A stretch of DNA of 64,000 bases from an uncultured Oscillibacter sp. (GTDB taxonomy: Bacteria; Bacillota; Clostridia; Oscillospirales; Oscillospiraceae): contig NZ_CAJUBK010000005.1 of assembly GCF_910584465.1 (NCBI RefSeq), positions 4,804 to 68,803 of the forward strand. The letters are read 5' to 3'. The notes below the pieces were generated by a model that worked only from the letters and a program-made list of their open reading frames with translations, had not been told where the DNA came from and searched no databases. Shown piece by piece: positions 7,345 to 15,793 of this stretch (its first letter is position 1; every line of letters starts with the position of its first letter). Position numbers and translations under genes: made by a program.

Positions 7345-7695
7345 ATGCGAAGTCTTTGCCGCCAGCGGAAGCGTGAGTTTTCGCTCTACGCTGTTCCGTG
7401 GGAGGAAATGGACAAGCTCTGTATCGCAGACGACTACCCCAGCGACAGCTTTGTGTTCAGCGCCCACGGATACGATCTGCGCATTGGCAATGAGCTGGTG
7501 GCCGAGGCGTTCTCCGGTCTGTCTGGACAGGACCAGAGTATTTTGATTCTGCGCTGTGTCCTGGACATGACGGATGAGGAAATCAGCCGGATCGTCGGCC
7601 TGTCCCGAAGTTCCGTCCAGCGCCGCCGGGCAAAAGCCTTGGATGTTCTACGGACAAAATTGGCGGTAATTGCGCCGAAAGGAGGGAAGAAATGA
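7345..7695 (+). CDS. sigma-70 region 4-like regulator of a transposon, probably frameshifted at its 5' end
   Basis: The 116-residue product contains a region 4-type helix-turn-helix (about residues 55-105; LSGQDQSILILRCVLDMTDEEISRIVGL in outline, then SRSSVQRRRAKAL). Proteins of this type regulate conjugative elements. An overlapping frame from an ATG at 7289, with a better ribosome binding site, encodes a plausible N-terminus (MEIPRDYDERRREMRPGAICEVF in outline). One extra T in the TTT run at 7355-7357 would join the two frames into one protein continuing CRQRKREFSLYAVPW. The native gene is therefore probably 7289-7695 with a one-base deletion. The internal ATG may still give a shortened protein. 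The stop overlaps the next start. Confidence 0.7.
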   Translation: MRSLCRQRKREFSLYAVPWEEMDKLCIADDYPSDSFVFSAHGYDLRIGNELVAEAFSGLSGQDQSILILRCVLDMTDEEISRIVGLSRSSVQRRRAKALDVLRTKLAVIAPKGGKK

Positions 7696-7928
7696 GCAGT
7701 CCTAATTACAGGGGCCGGGAGCCTCTACCGCTGACTGTCATTCACAGCGCCAAGGCCGGAGACAGCGAGGCCATAGGATGGGTTTTGCGGTACTACGAGG
7801 AATATATAAACAAGCTCTGCACCCAGACGTTCTACGACGAGACCGGCTGTCCCCACAGATGTGTGGACGAGTACATGAAGCGCCGCCTGGAGGCCAAGCT
7901 CACCCAGGTCATCATTTTTATGAACTGA
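7692..7928 (+). CDS. helix-turn-helix protein of conjugative transposon type
   Basis: The 78-residue protein matches the short helix-turn-helix proteins of Tn916-like elements in its pattern: an early PLPLTVIHSAKAGDSEAIGWVL-type helix, a conserved YYEEYI centre, and a C-terminal VDEYMKRRLEAKL. It starts on the ATGA overlap with the sigma-like gene, as is common in these elements. It probably takes part in regulating element functions. GC-rich inverted repeat sequence and a copy of the dispersed motif follow. Confidence 0.8.
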   Translation: MSSPNYRGREPLPLTVIHSAKAGDSEAIGWVLRYYEEYINKLCTQTFYDETGCPHRCVDEYMKRRLEAKLTQVIIFMN

Positions 7929-7996
7929 CCAACCCCACGGACGGGAGGAACGGCTTACCCTTTCCACGTTCCTCCCGTCCGCCCCAGTGCGGAATT

Positions 7997-8020
7997 TAAA
8001 TCCCGCCGTGAGACGCAAAC
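7997..8020. repeat. dispersed intergenic motif, copy 3 of 3
   Basis: Same motif as at 1325 and 6811, here TAAATCCCGCCG then TGAGACGCAAAC. It lies between the helix-turn-helix gene and the small gene ahead of the recombinase. Confidence 0.6.
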
Positions 8021-8076
8021 CGTCAAGCATATCTGCTTTGACCGGAACATAAACATTTGCGCAGGAGGTGTCTGCC

Positions 8077-8223
8077 ATGGAGGAAAGGGCAAAAACGGCA
8101 AAAAACTTGACACAGCCGCAAGAGGTCACGACGACCATCCACTACGCGCACAACGGTCCAAGCCTGGAATCCTGCCTGGTTTCCATCCTTTCTGCACACC
8201 TGTCAAAAAGTGCGGTTATTTGA
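8077..8223 (+). CDS. small element-encoded protein, 48 residues
   Basis: An ATG at 8077 has a good ribosome binding site (AGGAGGTG). The product has a central TTTIHYAHNGPSLESC and a hydrophobic C-terminal stretch. It resembles small proteins often found just upstream of transposon recombinases, but no function was recognised. It ends 80 bases before the recombinase start and may be co-transcribed with it. Confidence 0.6.
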   Translation: MEERAKTAKNLTQPQEVTTTIHYAHNGPSLESCLVSILSAHLSKSAVI

Positions 8224-8303
8224 CGCTTTTTCTCATATTTGCTACAATATAGATGTAGATATTGTTCCGCAAATATGAGAGGTTTCAGCAGAAGGGAGCA
8301 TCT

Positions 8304-9992
8304 ATGACCTTTGTGCGGAACAAAAAAGAGAACAGCGACAGTTCCATCGTCCAATGGTACATAGCGGTCTATGTCCGCCTCAGCAAAGAGGACGGGGACA
8401 AACTGGAAAGCGACAGTATCCAGAACCAAAAACGGATCATCGAACAGCACATCAAATATCTGCAAGACCAGGGAGAGCAGATCGCCTCCGTGGAGGTTTA
8501 CTCTGATGACGGCTACCCGGGCGGCAACTTTGACCGCCCGGAGTATAAGCGCATGATGCGGGACATTGAGGCGGGAATTATTAACTGTGTGATCTTCAAA
8601 GACAATTCCCGCCTGGGTCGGAATTACCCGGAGCTGGGACGGCTGATGGAGGAATACTTTCCGCAGAAGGGCATCCGGGTCATCTCCGTCTTGAACCACA
8701 TAGACAGCCTGAAGGACCCCCACGGGTATTGCAGTGCCATTGTCTCCTTCTCCAACATCATGAACGACGACTACATCCGGCAGCTCTCCATCAAGATCAA
8801 GTCCACCTTTGCCATGAAGCGGGAGCGGGGGGAGTTCCTGGGCAACTACGCGCCCTATGGCTATATGAAGAGCCCCCAAGACCGGCACAAGCTGGTGATC
8901 GACCCGGAGGCCGCCGAGGTGGTCCGCATGATCTTCCAATGGTACGCCGGAGGAACGCCTGCCAGCCGCATTGTCAAGCAGCTCAACGCCCTGGAGATCA
9001 TGCCCCCCTCGGTCTACAAGACCAGCAAGGGGTGCAGGGGCTTTGACCAGCACTCCAGTGGAGGCGTGAAGCGCAACGCCTGGGCGCTGACCACGGTGAA
9101 CTCCATCTTGAAGGACGAGGTATACATCGGGAATCTGGTCCAGGGCAAGCACAAAAGCGCCTCATACCGGACAAAGAAAATGGTCCCCACGGATGAAAGC
9201 GAGTGGACGGTGATCGAGGGAACCCACGAGGCCATCATACCGGACGAGGTATTTGCCGCGGTGCATGAGCGTTACGCCCGGCATCCCAGGGCACGCAAGG
9301 ACCTGCAAACCAGCTACCCGCTCTCCGGCTTTGTAAAGTGCGCCCACTGTGGGGGGCGAATGAACCGGAACGTCTCCCACGGCGTCGCCCGGTTCCGGTG
9401 TATGACCCGGATATATTCCCCGGAGAAATGCCAGTGCCCATCCATTCGGGAGGCAGCGCTGGAGGCGGCGATTTTGAAGGCGATACAGGCGCAGATCCAG
9501 GAGCTGGTGAACGCGAAGGCGGTCATTGATGCGGCCCGGCAGGTCAGAAGTGACGGACGTGCTTCCAATGAATACCTGATTGCACTCAACCGCGCCGAGC
9601 GGGAGCGGAAACGGCTGGAGGACGCAAAATTCCGCCTGTACGACAACTTTGAAAAGGGAATCTTGGACCAGGACGAATACCTCCGCTTCAAGGAGAAGTA
9701 CAACGGGGAGATTGCGGAGCAGGAGGGGCAGATCAAGCGCCTGCAAACGGCCATGGCGGAGCTCAAGGAGGCCCGGCGGCAGGATGACGAGTTTGTCTCG
9801 TATTTTGAGCGGTACGGCAGCATAGACCGGCTGGACCGAGAAACGCTGGATCGGCTGTTGAATCATGTCTCCGTAGAGGACGCAACCAACGTCCACATCT
9901 ATTTCAAGTTCTCCCCGGAACGTGAAAAGCTCCTCGACTTCGCAAGGAGTGTCGAGGAGGAGACAACGAGTGCGGCAGTTGGTACACATTGA
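8304..9992 (+). CDS. large serine recombinase (integrase/excisionase of the element)
   Basis: The 562-residue protein has the resolvase domain with catalytic Ser27 (YVRLSKED) and the second active-site motif SRLGRN (residues 102-107). The recombinase domain follows, then a zinc beta-ribbon from about residue 345 (CAHCGG, RCMTR, CQC) and a coiled coil. Such enzymes integrate and excise elements at short attachment sites with no host factors. The ATG at 8304 has an AGAAGGGAGC ribosome binding site; a TTG at 8262 was rejected. It is directed towards the element boundary 130 bases downstream, which supports it as the enzyme that inserted the element into the LysM-GH18 gene. Confidence 0.93.
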   Translation: MTFVRNKKENSDSSIVQWYIAVYVRLSKEDGDKLESDSIQNQKRIIEQHIKYLQDQGEQIASVEVYSDDGYPGGNFDRPEYKRMMRDIEAGIINCVIFKDNSRLGRNYPELGRLMEEYFPQKGIRVISVLNHIDSLKDPHGYCSAIVSFSNIMNDDYIRQLSIKIKSTFAMKRERGEFLGNYAPYGYMKSPQDRHKLVIDPEAAEVVRMIFQWYAGGTPASRIVKQLNALEIMPPSVYKTSKGCRGFDQHSSGGVKRNAWALTTVNSILKDEVYIGNLVQGKHKSASYRTKKMVPTDESEWTVIEGTHEAIIPDEVFAAVHERYARHPRARKDLQTSYPLSGFVKCAHCGGRMNRNVSHGVARFRCMTRIYSPEKCQCPSIREAALEAAILKAIQAQIQELVNAKAVIDAARQVRSDGRASNEYLIALNRAERERKRLEDAKFRLYDNFEKGILDQDEYLRFKEKYNGEIAEQEGQIKRLQTAMAELKEARRQDDEFVSYFERYGSIDRLDRETLDRLLNHVSVEDATNVHIYFKFSPEREKLLDFARSVEEETTSAAVGTH

Positions 9993-10000
9993 GACAAAAT

Positions 10001-10963
10001 CTAAAGGGTGATTTGCAGTTCATACACCCTTTCGCGGAAGATGCCGGAAATATCAGGCGTTTTCCGACAAAACCCAGCAAATCCAAAAAGAACATGAAAA
10101 ACGGTGTACAAAGTGCGGCATCCATATGTCATCAACAACACCCCATCCACCGCCGCCGAGACGGCGGCGTAATCATGGCCCTCATACAGCAAGCCCCTCT
10201 GCCGGGTATCGGTCTTCGGCGCCAGCGCCGCCCAGAGGAACTTCCCCTGCGCCGCCAGCAGCTGCCGCAGGCGCCCCAAAAACGCGGCGTAGGCTTCCGC
10301 CAGCTGCCCCGGCAGATACTCGAAATCCACATCCAGCCCCGCGTACCCCTTCCGCAGCACCGTCTGCAGCACTTCCGCCGCCAGACGGCCCTGGGCCTCG
10401 TAGTCGGTCAGGATGAACGTCGCCCGGCCGGTGTCGAACTGCCCCGCCTCCGTCAGGGTGGACAGGTGCATCACCGGCCTCGTCCCCCGCTCCCAGGCCG
10501 CCTCCAGCATCGCTTCGTCGTCCAGCGGCAGCAGGCCGCCCTCCGCCGTGATGCCGTAGGTGAAGGGGGCCAGGGTGGAGAGATAGGGCAGCTGCTCCGC
10601 CAGCAGCTCCGGCGAGATGAAGGGATAGGCATAGCCGTTGAACACGCCCTCCCCCAGCTTCTCGTCGAAATAAGAGATCACCAGCGCCTGGCCCTCTTGG
10701 ATGTCCTCCCCTCCCCCAAGCTCCCAATTGTTCCGCCACAGCTGCCGGACCGTGGTGCCGTGATCTTCCGCGATGGAGGTCAGCGTCTCCCCCGCCGTCA
10801 CGGCATGGATCCCCCGGGGGAACCGCACCACCAGCGTCTGCCCCACCGCCAGCGCCAGATCTTCGGGCAGTCCGTTGTCCGACGCCAGGCGCCGGGGCGA
10901 CACACCGTAGCCCGCCGCGATCGTATCCACCGTCTCTCCCGGGCCCACCACATGGATCGTCAT
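10001..10963 (-). pseudogene. LysM-GH18 spore hydrolase (SleL/YaaH-like), N-terminal part, interrupted by the mobile element
   Basis: From the ATG at 10963 the protein has two LysM domains (about residues 2-46 and 52-96), then a glycoside hydrolase 18 fold with the catalytic motif GLDVDFEYLP (residues 209-218). Family members of this kind (SleL/YaaH) sit in the spore coat and cut cortex fragments as N-acetylglucosaminidases during germination. At residue 280 (LLMTY) the expected continuation is lost. The next 40 codons up to the stop at 10001 are AT-richer mobile-element DNA. The rest of the gene should lie at the other end of the element. The LysM/GH18 identity is firm; the spore role is inferred from the family. 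Confidence 0.85.
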
Positions 10964-11070
10964 CCGCATCACCTCTTTCACGGAACCCTATGTCCGCGCC
11001 TTTGTCCCCTATGCATACCCTCCGCCCCTGCCGCCATATACATGGACAAACGGACAAGGAGGCGCGCGTG

Positions 11071-12207
11071 ATGCCCAAAAAGAAGTGGACCCGATACCTG
11101 ACCCCCGGTCTGGTCTTCCAGTCCGTGCTGATCGGCGGCGGCTACGGCACCGGCGCGGAGATCGCCTGCTACTTCGGGCGTCACGGCCTCCTGGGCGGCC
11201 TGCTGGCGCTGGGAGGCACGGCGGCGGCCTGGGCGGTGCTGTGCTCCGTCACCTTCGAGTTCGCCCGGGTCTTCCGGACCTATGATTACGGCTCCATGAT
11301 GCGCCGGCTCCTGGGGCCCGCCGGGCGGCTTTACGACCTGTGCTTCTGCGCGATGCTCCTTTTGGTCCTGGGCGTGGTCAACGCCACCGCCGGGGCCATG
11401 GTCCACGACCTCACCGGCGCGCCGCCCTGGGTGGGGGTCGCCCTCCTCTCCGGCGGCGTGGTCCTCCTGGTCCTCCGGGGCACCGAGGCCATCGTGAAGG
11501 CCCTGTCCCTCTGGGCTTACCTCCTCTACGCGGTCTACCTCCTCTTCCTGGCCTCCGTCTTCCTCCGCTTCGGGGACGCCATCATCGCCGAGCTGGCCCG
11601 GGCCGAGGCCGCTCCCGGCTGGCTGGCCAGCGGCCTCAAGTACGCCTGCTACAACCTCCTCTGCGTCTCCATGATCCTCTACACCCTCCGGGACCTCCGG
11701 TCCCGGAGGGAGGCCGTGGCCTGCGGCATCCTGGCGGGCCTCTTGGGCGCGGCCCCGGCGGCGGCGCTGCTGCTGGCCATGGGCTGCGGCCTCCCGGCGG
11801 CGCTGGCCTCCGAGACGCCGGTGACGGCCGTCTTCCAGCGGCTGGGACAGCCCTGGCTGTACATCCTCTTCGAGATCGTCCTCTTCGGCACGCTGGTCGA
11901 GACCGCCGCCGGCTTCATCAAGGCCCTGGAGGACCGGCTGGAACAGGCCCTCGCCCGGGCCCCGGGCCCATCCGCGGGCCCGGCCGCGCACCGCCCCGCC
12001 CGCCCGCGGCAGGCCCGGTCCTTCGAGCTGCTCCGCCCCCTCGTCACCGGGGCGGTCACCGCCCTGGGGATCTGCGTCTCCACCTTCGGCCTGACGGAGC
12101 TCATCGACAAGGGCTACGGCGCCATCTGCTATGGGGCGCTCTTCCTTTTCGCCCTGCCCATGCTGACCGTCGGGGCCCATAAGCTGAAGGAGGCCCGCCG
12201 CCGGTGA
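11071..12207 (+). CDS. YkvI-like integral membrane protein
   Basis: The 378-residue protein has about ten hydrophobic segments. An N-terminal LTPGLVFQSVLIGGGYGTG motif and the overall plan match the YkvI family (COG3949), relatives of amino-acid/cation symporters. The ATG at 11071 is 8 bases after AAGGAGG, favoured over an upstream ATG at 10990. A Pro/Ala/Arg-rich cytoplasmic loop (about residues 295-320) is unusual. The substrate is unknown. It diverges from the interrupted LysM-GH18 gene. Confidence 0.72.
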   Translation: MPKKKWTRYLTPGLVFQSVLIGGGYGTGAEIACYFGRHGLLGGLLALGGTAAAWAVLCSVTFEFARVFRTYDYGSMMRRLLGPAGRLYDLCFCAMLLLVLGVVNATAGAMVHDLTGAPPWVGVALLSGGVVLLVLRGTEAIVKALSLWAYLLYAVYLLFLASVFLRFGDAIIAELARAEAAPGWLASGLKYACYNLLCVSMILYTLRDLRSRREAVACGILAGLLGAAPAAALLLAMGCGLPAALASETPVTAVFQRLGQPWLYILFEIVLFGTLVETAAGFIKALEDRLEQALARAPGPSAGPAAHRPARPRQARSFELLRPLVTGAVTALGICVSTFGLTELIDKGYGAICYGALFLFALPMLTVGAHKLKEARRR

Positions 12208-12306
12208 GCGCCGCCGCCCGACGGTTTCGACGGCGTTCCGCCCCGCCCTTACAAGATCCATCCTGTTTTTTTGGAGGCCCCCCGCCGCATTCGCCGCGGA
12301 AAGACC

Positions 12307-12335
12307 TTGTAATCCGGAAGGTATCATGGTATACT
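12307..12335 (+). promoter_or_regulatory. promoter of the bactofilin gene
   Basis: TTGTAA (12307-12312) and TATACT (12330-12335) are separated by 17 bases, about 30 bases before the start codon. Confidence 0.75.
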
Positions 12336-12366
12336 GATCTCAACATTCACGAACGAGGTGATCGTA

Positions 12367-12864
12367 ATGGCTTTTTTTGGAGGACAGCCGAAAACTCCCC
12401 CTGCTCCGGAACCGCAGACGGACATGGAACGGCGGGAAGGCGCTGACATCCCCGAACTGCCCGAGCCCCGCAGCAACACGGTGATCGCGAAGGACCTGAT
12501 CGTCACCGGCAAGCTCAGCGGCGAAGGCGTCGTCCAGATCGAGGGCACGGTGGAGGGCGAGATCAACTTGAAGGGCTATGTCATCGTGACGCCCACCGGC
12601 AAGGTGAAGGGCCCCGTGGAGGCCGACGTGATCCGCATCGCCGGACAGGTGGAGGGCGACCTGGTCTCCCATGACCACGTCCAGCTGGAGCGCACCGGCA
12701 CCGTCAACGGCGACGTGACCACCGTCTCCTTCGTCATCGAGAACGGCGGCCGCCTCAACGGCCGGACCACCATGCTCCCCGAGCAGGCTTCCACGCCGCG
12801 CGTGACGGGCCTGGAGCCGTCCAAGCCCTCTGCGGAGGACGGCGGGGAGGCGTCCGACGGCTGA
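12367..12864 (+). CDS. bactofilin (polymer-forming cytoskeletal protein)
   Basis: The 165-residue protein has a disordered Pro/Glu-rich N-terminus and a central right-handed beta-helix. The helix has short repeated turns around NTVIAKDLIVTGKLSGEG, VQIEGTVEGEI and VIRIAGQVEGDL, typical of bactofilins. A disordered acidic tail follows. Bactofilins polymerise without nucleotide and act as scaffolds for cell-envelope or shape enzymes. GAGGTGAT supports the ATG at 12367. It stands alone between its own promoter and a terminator hairpin. Confidence 0.9.
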   Translation: MAFFGGQPKTPPAPEPQTDMERREGADIPELPEPRSNTVIAKDLIVTGKLSGEGVVQIEGTVEGEINLKGYVIVTPTGKVKGPVEADVIRIAGQVEGDLVSHDHVQLERTGTVNGDVTTVSFVIENGGRLNGRTTMLPEQASTPRVTGLEPSKPSAEDGGEASDG

Positions 12865-12908
12865 TGTCCGCGGGTACATAGCCGGGATAGACACGATACC
12901 ACGACCGG

Positions 12909-12938
12909 GGCCGGGCTTCCATGCCCGGCCTCATGTTT
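12909..12938 (+). terminator. terminator after bactofilin
   Basis: GGCCGGGC (12909-12916) pairs with GCCCGGCC (12923-12930), loop TTCCAT, followed by TCATGTTTT. Confidence 0.65.
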
Positions 12939-12966
12939 TCCCGGTTTTGGGGCAAACTTGGTGTGC

Positions 12967-12995
12967 TTGATTTGTTCATACTTTTCGAGTATGAT
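12967..12995 (+). promoter_or_regulatory. promoter of the 596-residue membrane protein gene
   Basis: TTGATT (12967-12972) and TATGAT (12990-12995) are 17 bases apart and lie 36 bases before the ATG. Confidence 0.7.
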
Positions 12996-13030
12996 ATTTC
13001 CAAAAGAGGAAAGAAAGGAGCCATCCCTAT

Positions 13031-14821
13031 ATGCCGTTTACATTCCAATTCGGCGGCTTCGACCCCGGCGCCTTTGGAGGCGGCTTCAACCCCGGGAGCT
13101 TCCAGGGCGGCGCGTCCGGGCCCAGCCCCCGCCCCCGCAGGGCCCGCAAGCCCCGCCGGGCCGTGGGCAATGCCTTCAGCCGCACGATCCTCAACCTGGC
13201 GGTGACCCTGGTCTTCGGTCTGGCCTATTTCTACTTGGAGCTCCCCGCCCTGAACTTCCACGCCGAGGAGTTCTACGTCTTCATCTTCCTCCTCTGCGCC
13301 GTCTACTGCGTCTGCGCCGTTTTCACCTCCGGCTTCCAGACGGACGGCGGCGTCAAGGGCTACTTCGGCTTCGTGCGCAAGCAGTGCGCCCTGCCCTTCC
13401 TGACGGCGGTCGTCCTGATCGCCGCCCTGGCGGTGGGGGCCATCTCCAGCTGGGTGGTCCTCCGGGCCGGGAGCTATTCCAAGCTCCTCTCCATCCAGCC
13501 CGGGGACTTCACCGCCGAGGTGGAGGAGATCAGCTATGACCAGATCCCCATGCTGGACGCGGACTCCGCCTCCCGCCTGGGCACCCGGAAGCTGGGCGAG
13601 CTGGCGGACATGGTGTCCCAGTTCGAGATCCTGCCCACCTATACCCAGATCAACTACCAGGGCCGCCCGGTCCGGGTGACCTCCCTGCGCTACGGGGACC
13701 TCATCAAGTGGTTCACCAACCGGGGGGACGGCCTGCCCGCCTATATCATCATCGACATGGTCAGCCAGGAGGCGGAGGTCGTCCGCCTGCCGGAGGGCAT
13801 GAAGTACACCGTGGCGGAGCACTTCGGGCGGAACCTTTACCGTCATCTGCGCTTCAACTATCCCACCATGATGTTCGACGAGCCGGTCTTCGAGATCGAC
13901 GAGGAGGGCACGCCCTACTGGGTCTGTTCCCGGATCGTGCGGACCATCGGCCTGTTCGGCGGTGTGGACGTCAAGGGCGCGGTGCTGGTCAACGCCGTCA
14001 CCGGCGAGAGCGAGTACCACGAGCAGGTCCCCAACTGGGTGGACCGGCTGTACTCCGCCGACATCATCATCCAGCAGTATGACTTCTACGGCATGTACCA
14101 CAACGGCTTCCTCAACTCCATGTTCGGGCAGAAGGACGTGACCGTCACCACGGAGGGCTACAACTATATCGCCCTGGAGGACGACGTCTATATGTACACC
14201 GGCGTCACCTCCGTCACCTCGGACGAGTCCAACATCGGCTTCATCCTCTCCAACCAGCGCACGAAGGAGACCCATTTCTACTCCATCGCCGGCGCCGAGG
14301 AGTATTCCGCCATGGCCTCCGCCCAGAGCCAGGTCCAGCAGATGAGCTACACGGCCACCTTCCCCCTGCTGCTGAACATCGCGGGCCAGCCCACGTACTT
14401 CATGGCCCTCAAGGGCGCGGACGGCCTGGTGAAGATGTTCGCCATGGTCAACGTCCAGCAGTATGACGTGGTGTCCACCGGCTCGACGGTGGCCGAGTGC
14501 GAGGCCAGCTACCGCCAGACCCTGGCCCACCGGGGACTGATCGCCGCCGGAGAACAGGGCCCCGCCGCCGGAGAGCAGCAGGAGTCCGAGGGCATCGTGG
14601 CGGAGATCCGCAGCGCGGTCATCGGCGGCGACACCCACTACTATGTCCGCATGGAGGACAGCCTGGGCTACCTGGACTTCAACACGGCAGATGTGCCCCT
14701 GGCGGTGCTGCTGGACGTCCGGGACCATATCCGCTACACCTACGTGCTGGAGGGCGCGGAGTTCCCGTCCCACGGCATCGTCCCGGCCACCGGCTTCGAG
14801 CATATCGACTGGGACGATTGA
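13031..14821 (+). CDS. large conserved membrane-anchored protein of unknown function
   Basis: The 596-residue protein begins with a Gly/Phe/Pro-rich stretch and a basic patch (about residues 1-45). Three membrane spans follow (about 50-68, 77-97, 117-139), then a large domain presumed outside the membrane. That domain has repeated short motifs such as EVEEISYDQIPMLD and VVRLPEGMKYTV. No catalytic motif was recognised. AAGGAG lies just upstream of the ATG. Its separate promoter and the bactofilin gene before it could point to envelope function, but this is only positional. Family assignment needs a profile search. Confidence 0.7.
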   Translation: MPFTFQFGGFDPGAFGGGFNPGSFQGGASGPSPRPRRARKPRRAVGNAFSRTILNLAVTLVFGLAYFYLELPALNFHAEEFYVFIFLLCAVYCVCAVFTSGFQTDGGVKGYFGFVRKQCALPFLTAVVLIAALAVGAISSWVVLRAGSYSKLLSIQPGDFTAEVEEISYDQIPMLDADSASRLGTRKLGELADMVSQFEILPTYTQINYQGRPVRVTSLRYGDLIKWFTNRGDGLPAYIIIDMVSQEAEVVRLPEGMKYTVAEHFGRNLYRHLRFNYPTMMFDEPVFEIDEEGTPYWVCSRIVRTIGLFGGVDVKGAVLVNAVTGESEYHEQVPNWVDRLYSADIIIQQYDFYGMYHNGFLNSMFGQKDVTVTTEGYNYIALEDDVYMYTGVTSVTSDESNIGFILSNQRTKETHFYSIAGAEEYSAMASAQSQVQQMSYTATFPLLLNIAGQPTYFMALKGADGLVKMFAMVNVQQYDVVSTGSTVAECEASYRQTLAHRGLIAAGEQGPAAGEQQESEGIVAEIRSAVIGGDTHYYVRMEDSLGYLDFNTADVPLAVLLDVRDHIRYTYVLEGAEFPSHGIVPATGFEHIDWDD

Positions 14822-14823
14822 AC

Positions 14824-14904
14824 GGCGCAGGAGGCCCTTCCCGGGTCTCCCGCACACCCCCTCCCCTCCCGCCGGATCGAGTCTCCTCTTTTTCGACAAG
14901 CTGA
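14824..14904. repeat. dispersed hairpin repeat, copy A (partial)
   Basis: Contains CCCTTCCCGGGTCTCCCGC, a CT-rich block, CCCGCCGGAT, then TTTTTCGACAAGCTGAGG. The same block order is seen at 27367, 30395 and 47648. It lies downstream of the DegV gene as read on the minus strand. The upstream two-hairpin portion present in other copies is absent here. Confidence 0.6.
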
Positions 14905-14905
14905 G

Positions 14906-14935
14906 GGGGCGGCGGGCCAAAAGGCCCGCCGCCCC
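14906..14935 (-). terminator. terminator hairpin between convergent genes
   Basis: A perfect 13-bp GC stem (14906-14918 with 14923-14935, loop AAAA) lies just after the DegV gene as read on the minus strand and could serve both converging genes. Confidence 0.6.
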
Positions 14936-14953
14936 TCTCTCATCCGTCCCTGT

Positions 14954-15793
14954 TCACTTCCGCAGCAGGACCAGCCCCAGCGTGTTCGGCCCGCAGTGGC
15001 AGAAGATCGTACAGCCCGCCTTGGCCTCCAGGATCTCGCCGAAGCGGCCGTCCTCCTCCAAGATCTCCCGGGCGATGCCCGCCAGCTCGTCCCCCGGACA
15101 GGTATCCACCAGGAACGCCCGCCGGGTGTCCAGGTCCGTCCGGTCCCGGAGGCGCTCCCGGATGTATTCGGCCACGGCCTTGGTGATGTTCCCCCGGTAC
15201 TTCTTGGTGACGGACATCCGTCCGTCGATGACCTCCACGCAGGGGTGGAGCTTCAGCAGGTTCGCCCCCAGGGCGGTGACGGCGGAACAGCGCCCGCCCT
15301 TTTTCATATAGTCCAGCCGGTCCAGGACGAAACTGGTCTCCAGCCGGGGGACCAGCTCCTCCAGCAGGGCCAGGATCTGCGTGACGGACTTCCCCTCCCG
15401 GGCGGCCTCCGCGGCGGCCAGGACCATCAGGCCCGTGCCCACGGTCAGGTTGCCGGAGTCCACCACGTAGACCTCCGGCACCTCCTCCGCCGCCAGCTTG
15501 GCGTTCTGGCAGCAGCAGGAGAACTCGCTGCCGATGTTGATGTGGATGACCGCGTCGAACGTCCCCATCAGCGTCCGGAAGGCGTCCTCGTAGTCCGCGG
15601 CGTTGACCGCGTTGGTGGTGGTGATCTCCCCGCCGGCGTCCACATGGGCGGCGATGTCCGCCGGCCGGATGTCCACGCCGTCGTGGTAGAGCTTCCCCGC
15701 CTTGACGATGCCCAGGGGGAAGACGCCGACGTCATATCGCTCCAGCAGCCGCTCCGGCAGGTCGCAGGTGCTGTCGGTGGTGATCTTGATCAT
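14954..15793 (-). CDS. DegV family fatty-acid-binding protein
   Basis: The 279-residue protein starts with the DegV signature ITTDSTCDLP and has GLD-type and GGRCSAVTAL motifs in the expected places. DegV/FakB proteins bind a fatty acid and present it to the FakA kinase so it can be used for phospholipid synthesis. No kinase gene is nearby. The gene stands alone, convergent with the membrane protein gene. The specific fatty acid cannot be told. Confidence 0.9.
   Translation of the reverse strand: MIKITTDSTCDLPERLLERYDVGVFPLGIVKAGKLYHDGVDIRPADIAAHVDAGGEITTTNAVNAADYEDAFRTLMGTFDAVIHINIGSEFSCCCQNAKLAAEEVPEVYVVDSGNLTVGTGLMVLAAAEAAREGKSVTQILALLEELVPRLETSFVLDRLDYMKKGGRCSAVTALGANLLKLHPCVEVIDGRMSVTKKYRGNITKAVAEYIRERLRDRTDLDTRRAFLVDTCPGDELAGIAREILEEDGRFGEILEAKAGCTIFCHCGPNTLGLVLLRK

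Larger units (their letters stand above)
1..10126. mobile_element. right-hand part of an integrated mobile element (serine-recombinase type)
   Basis: This stretch has visibly lower G+C than the DNA to its right. It contains two large serine recombinase genes (one cut by the window edge), transposon-type small regulators, and a two-component/ABC exporter cargo. The complete recombinase at 8304-9992 ends about 130 bases from the point where a host LysM-GH18 gene loses its normal sequence (near 10124). A serine integrase next to the element end is the usual arrangement. The left end is outside the window, so size and conjugation genes are unknown. The exact junction is placed only to within about 20 bases, because homology to the host protein stops after a Met-Thr-Tyr. 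Confidence 0.75.

Noticed and set aside
10003..10032. AAAGGGTG/CACCCTTT inverted repeat as terminator of the recombinase gene
   Set aside because: The loop is 14 bases and no T-run follows; it might equally be part of the attachment site.
12755..14920. Long open frame antisense to the 596-residue membrane protein gene
   Set aside because: Its translation is low-complexity (Gly/Ala/Val/His/Asp-rich) with no domain, a typical shadow of GC-rich coding DNA.
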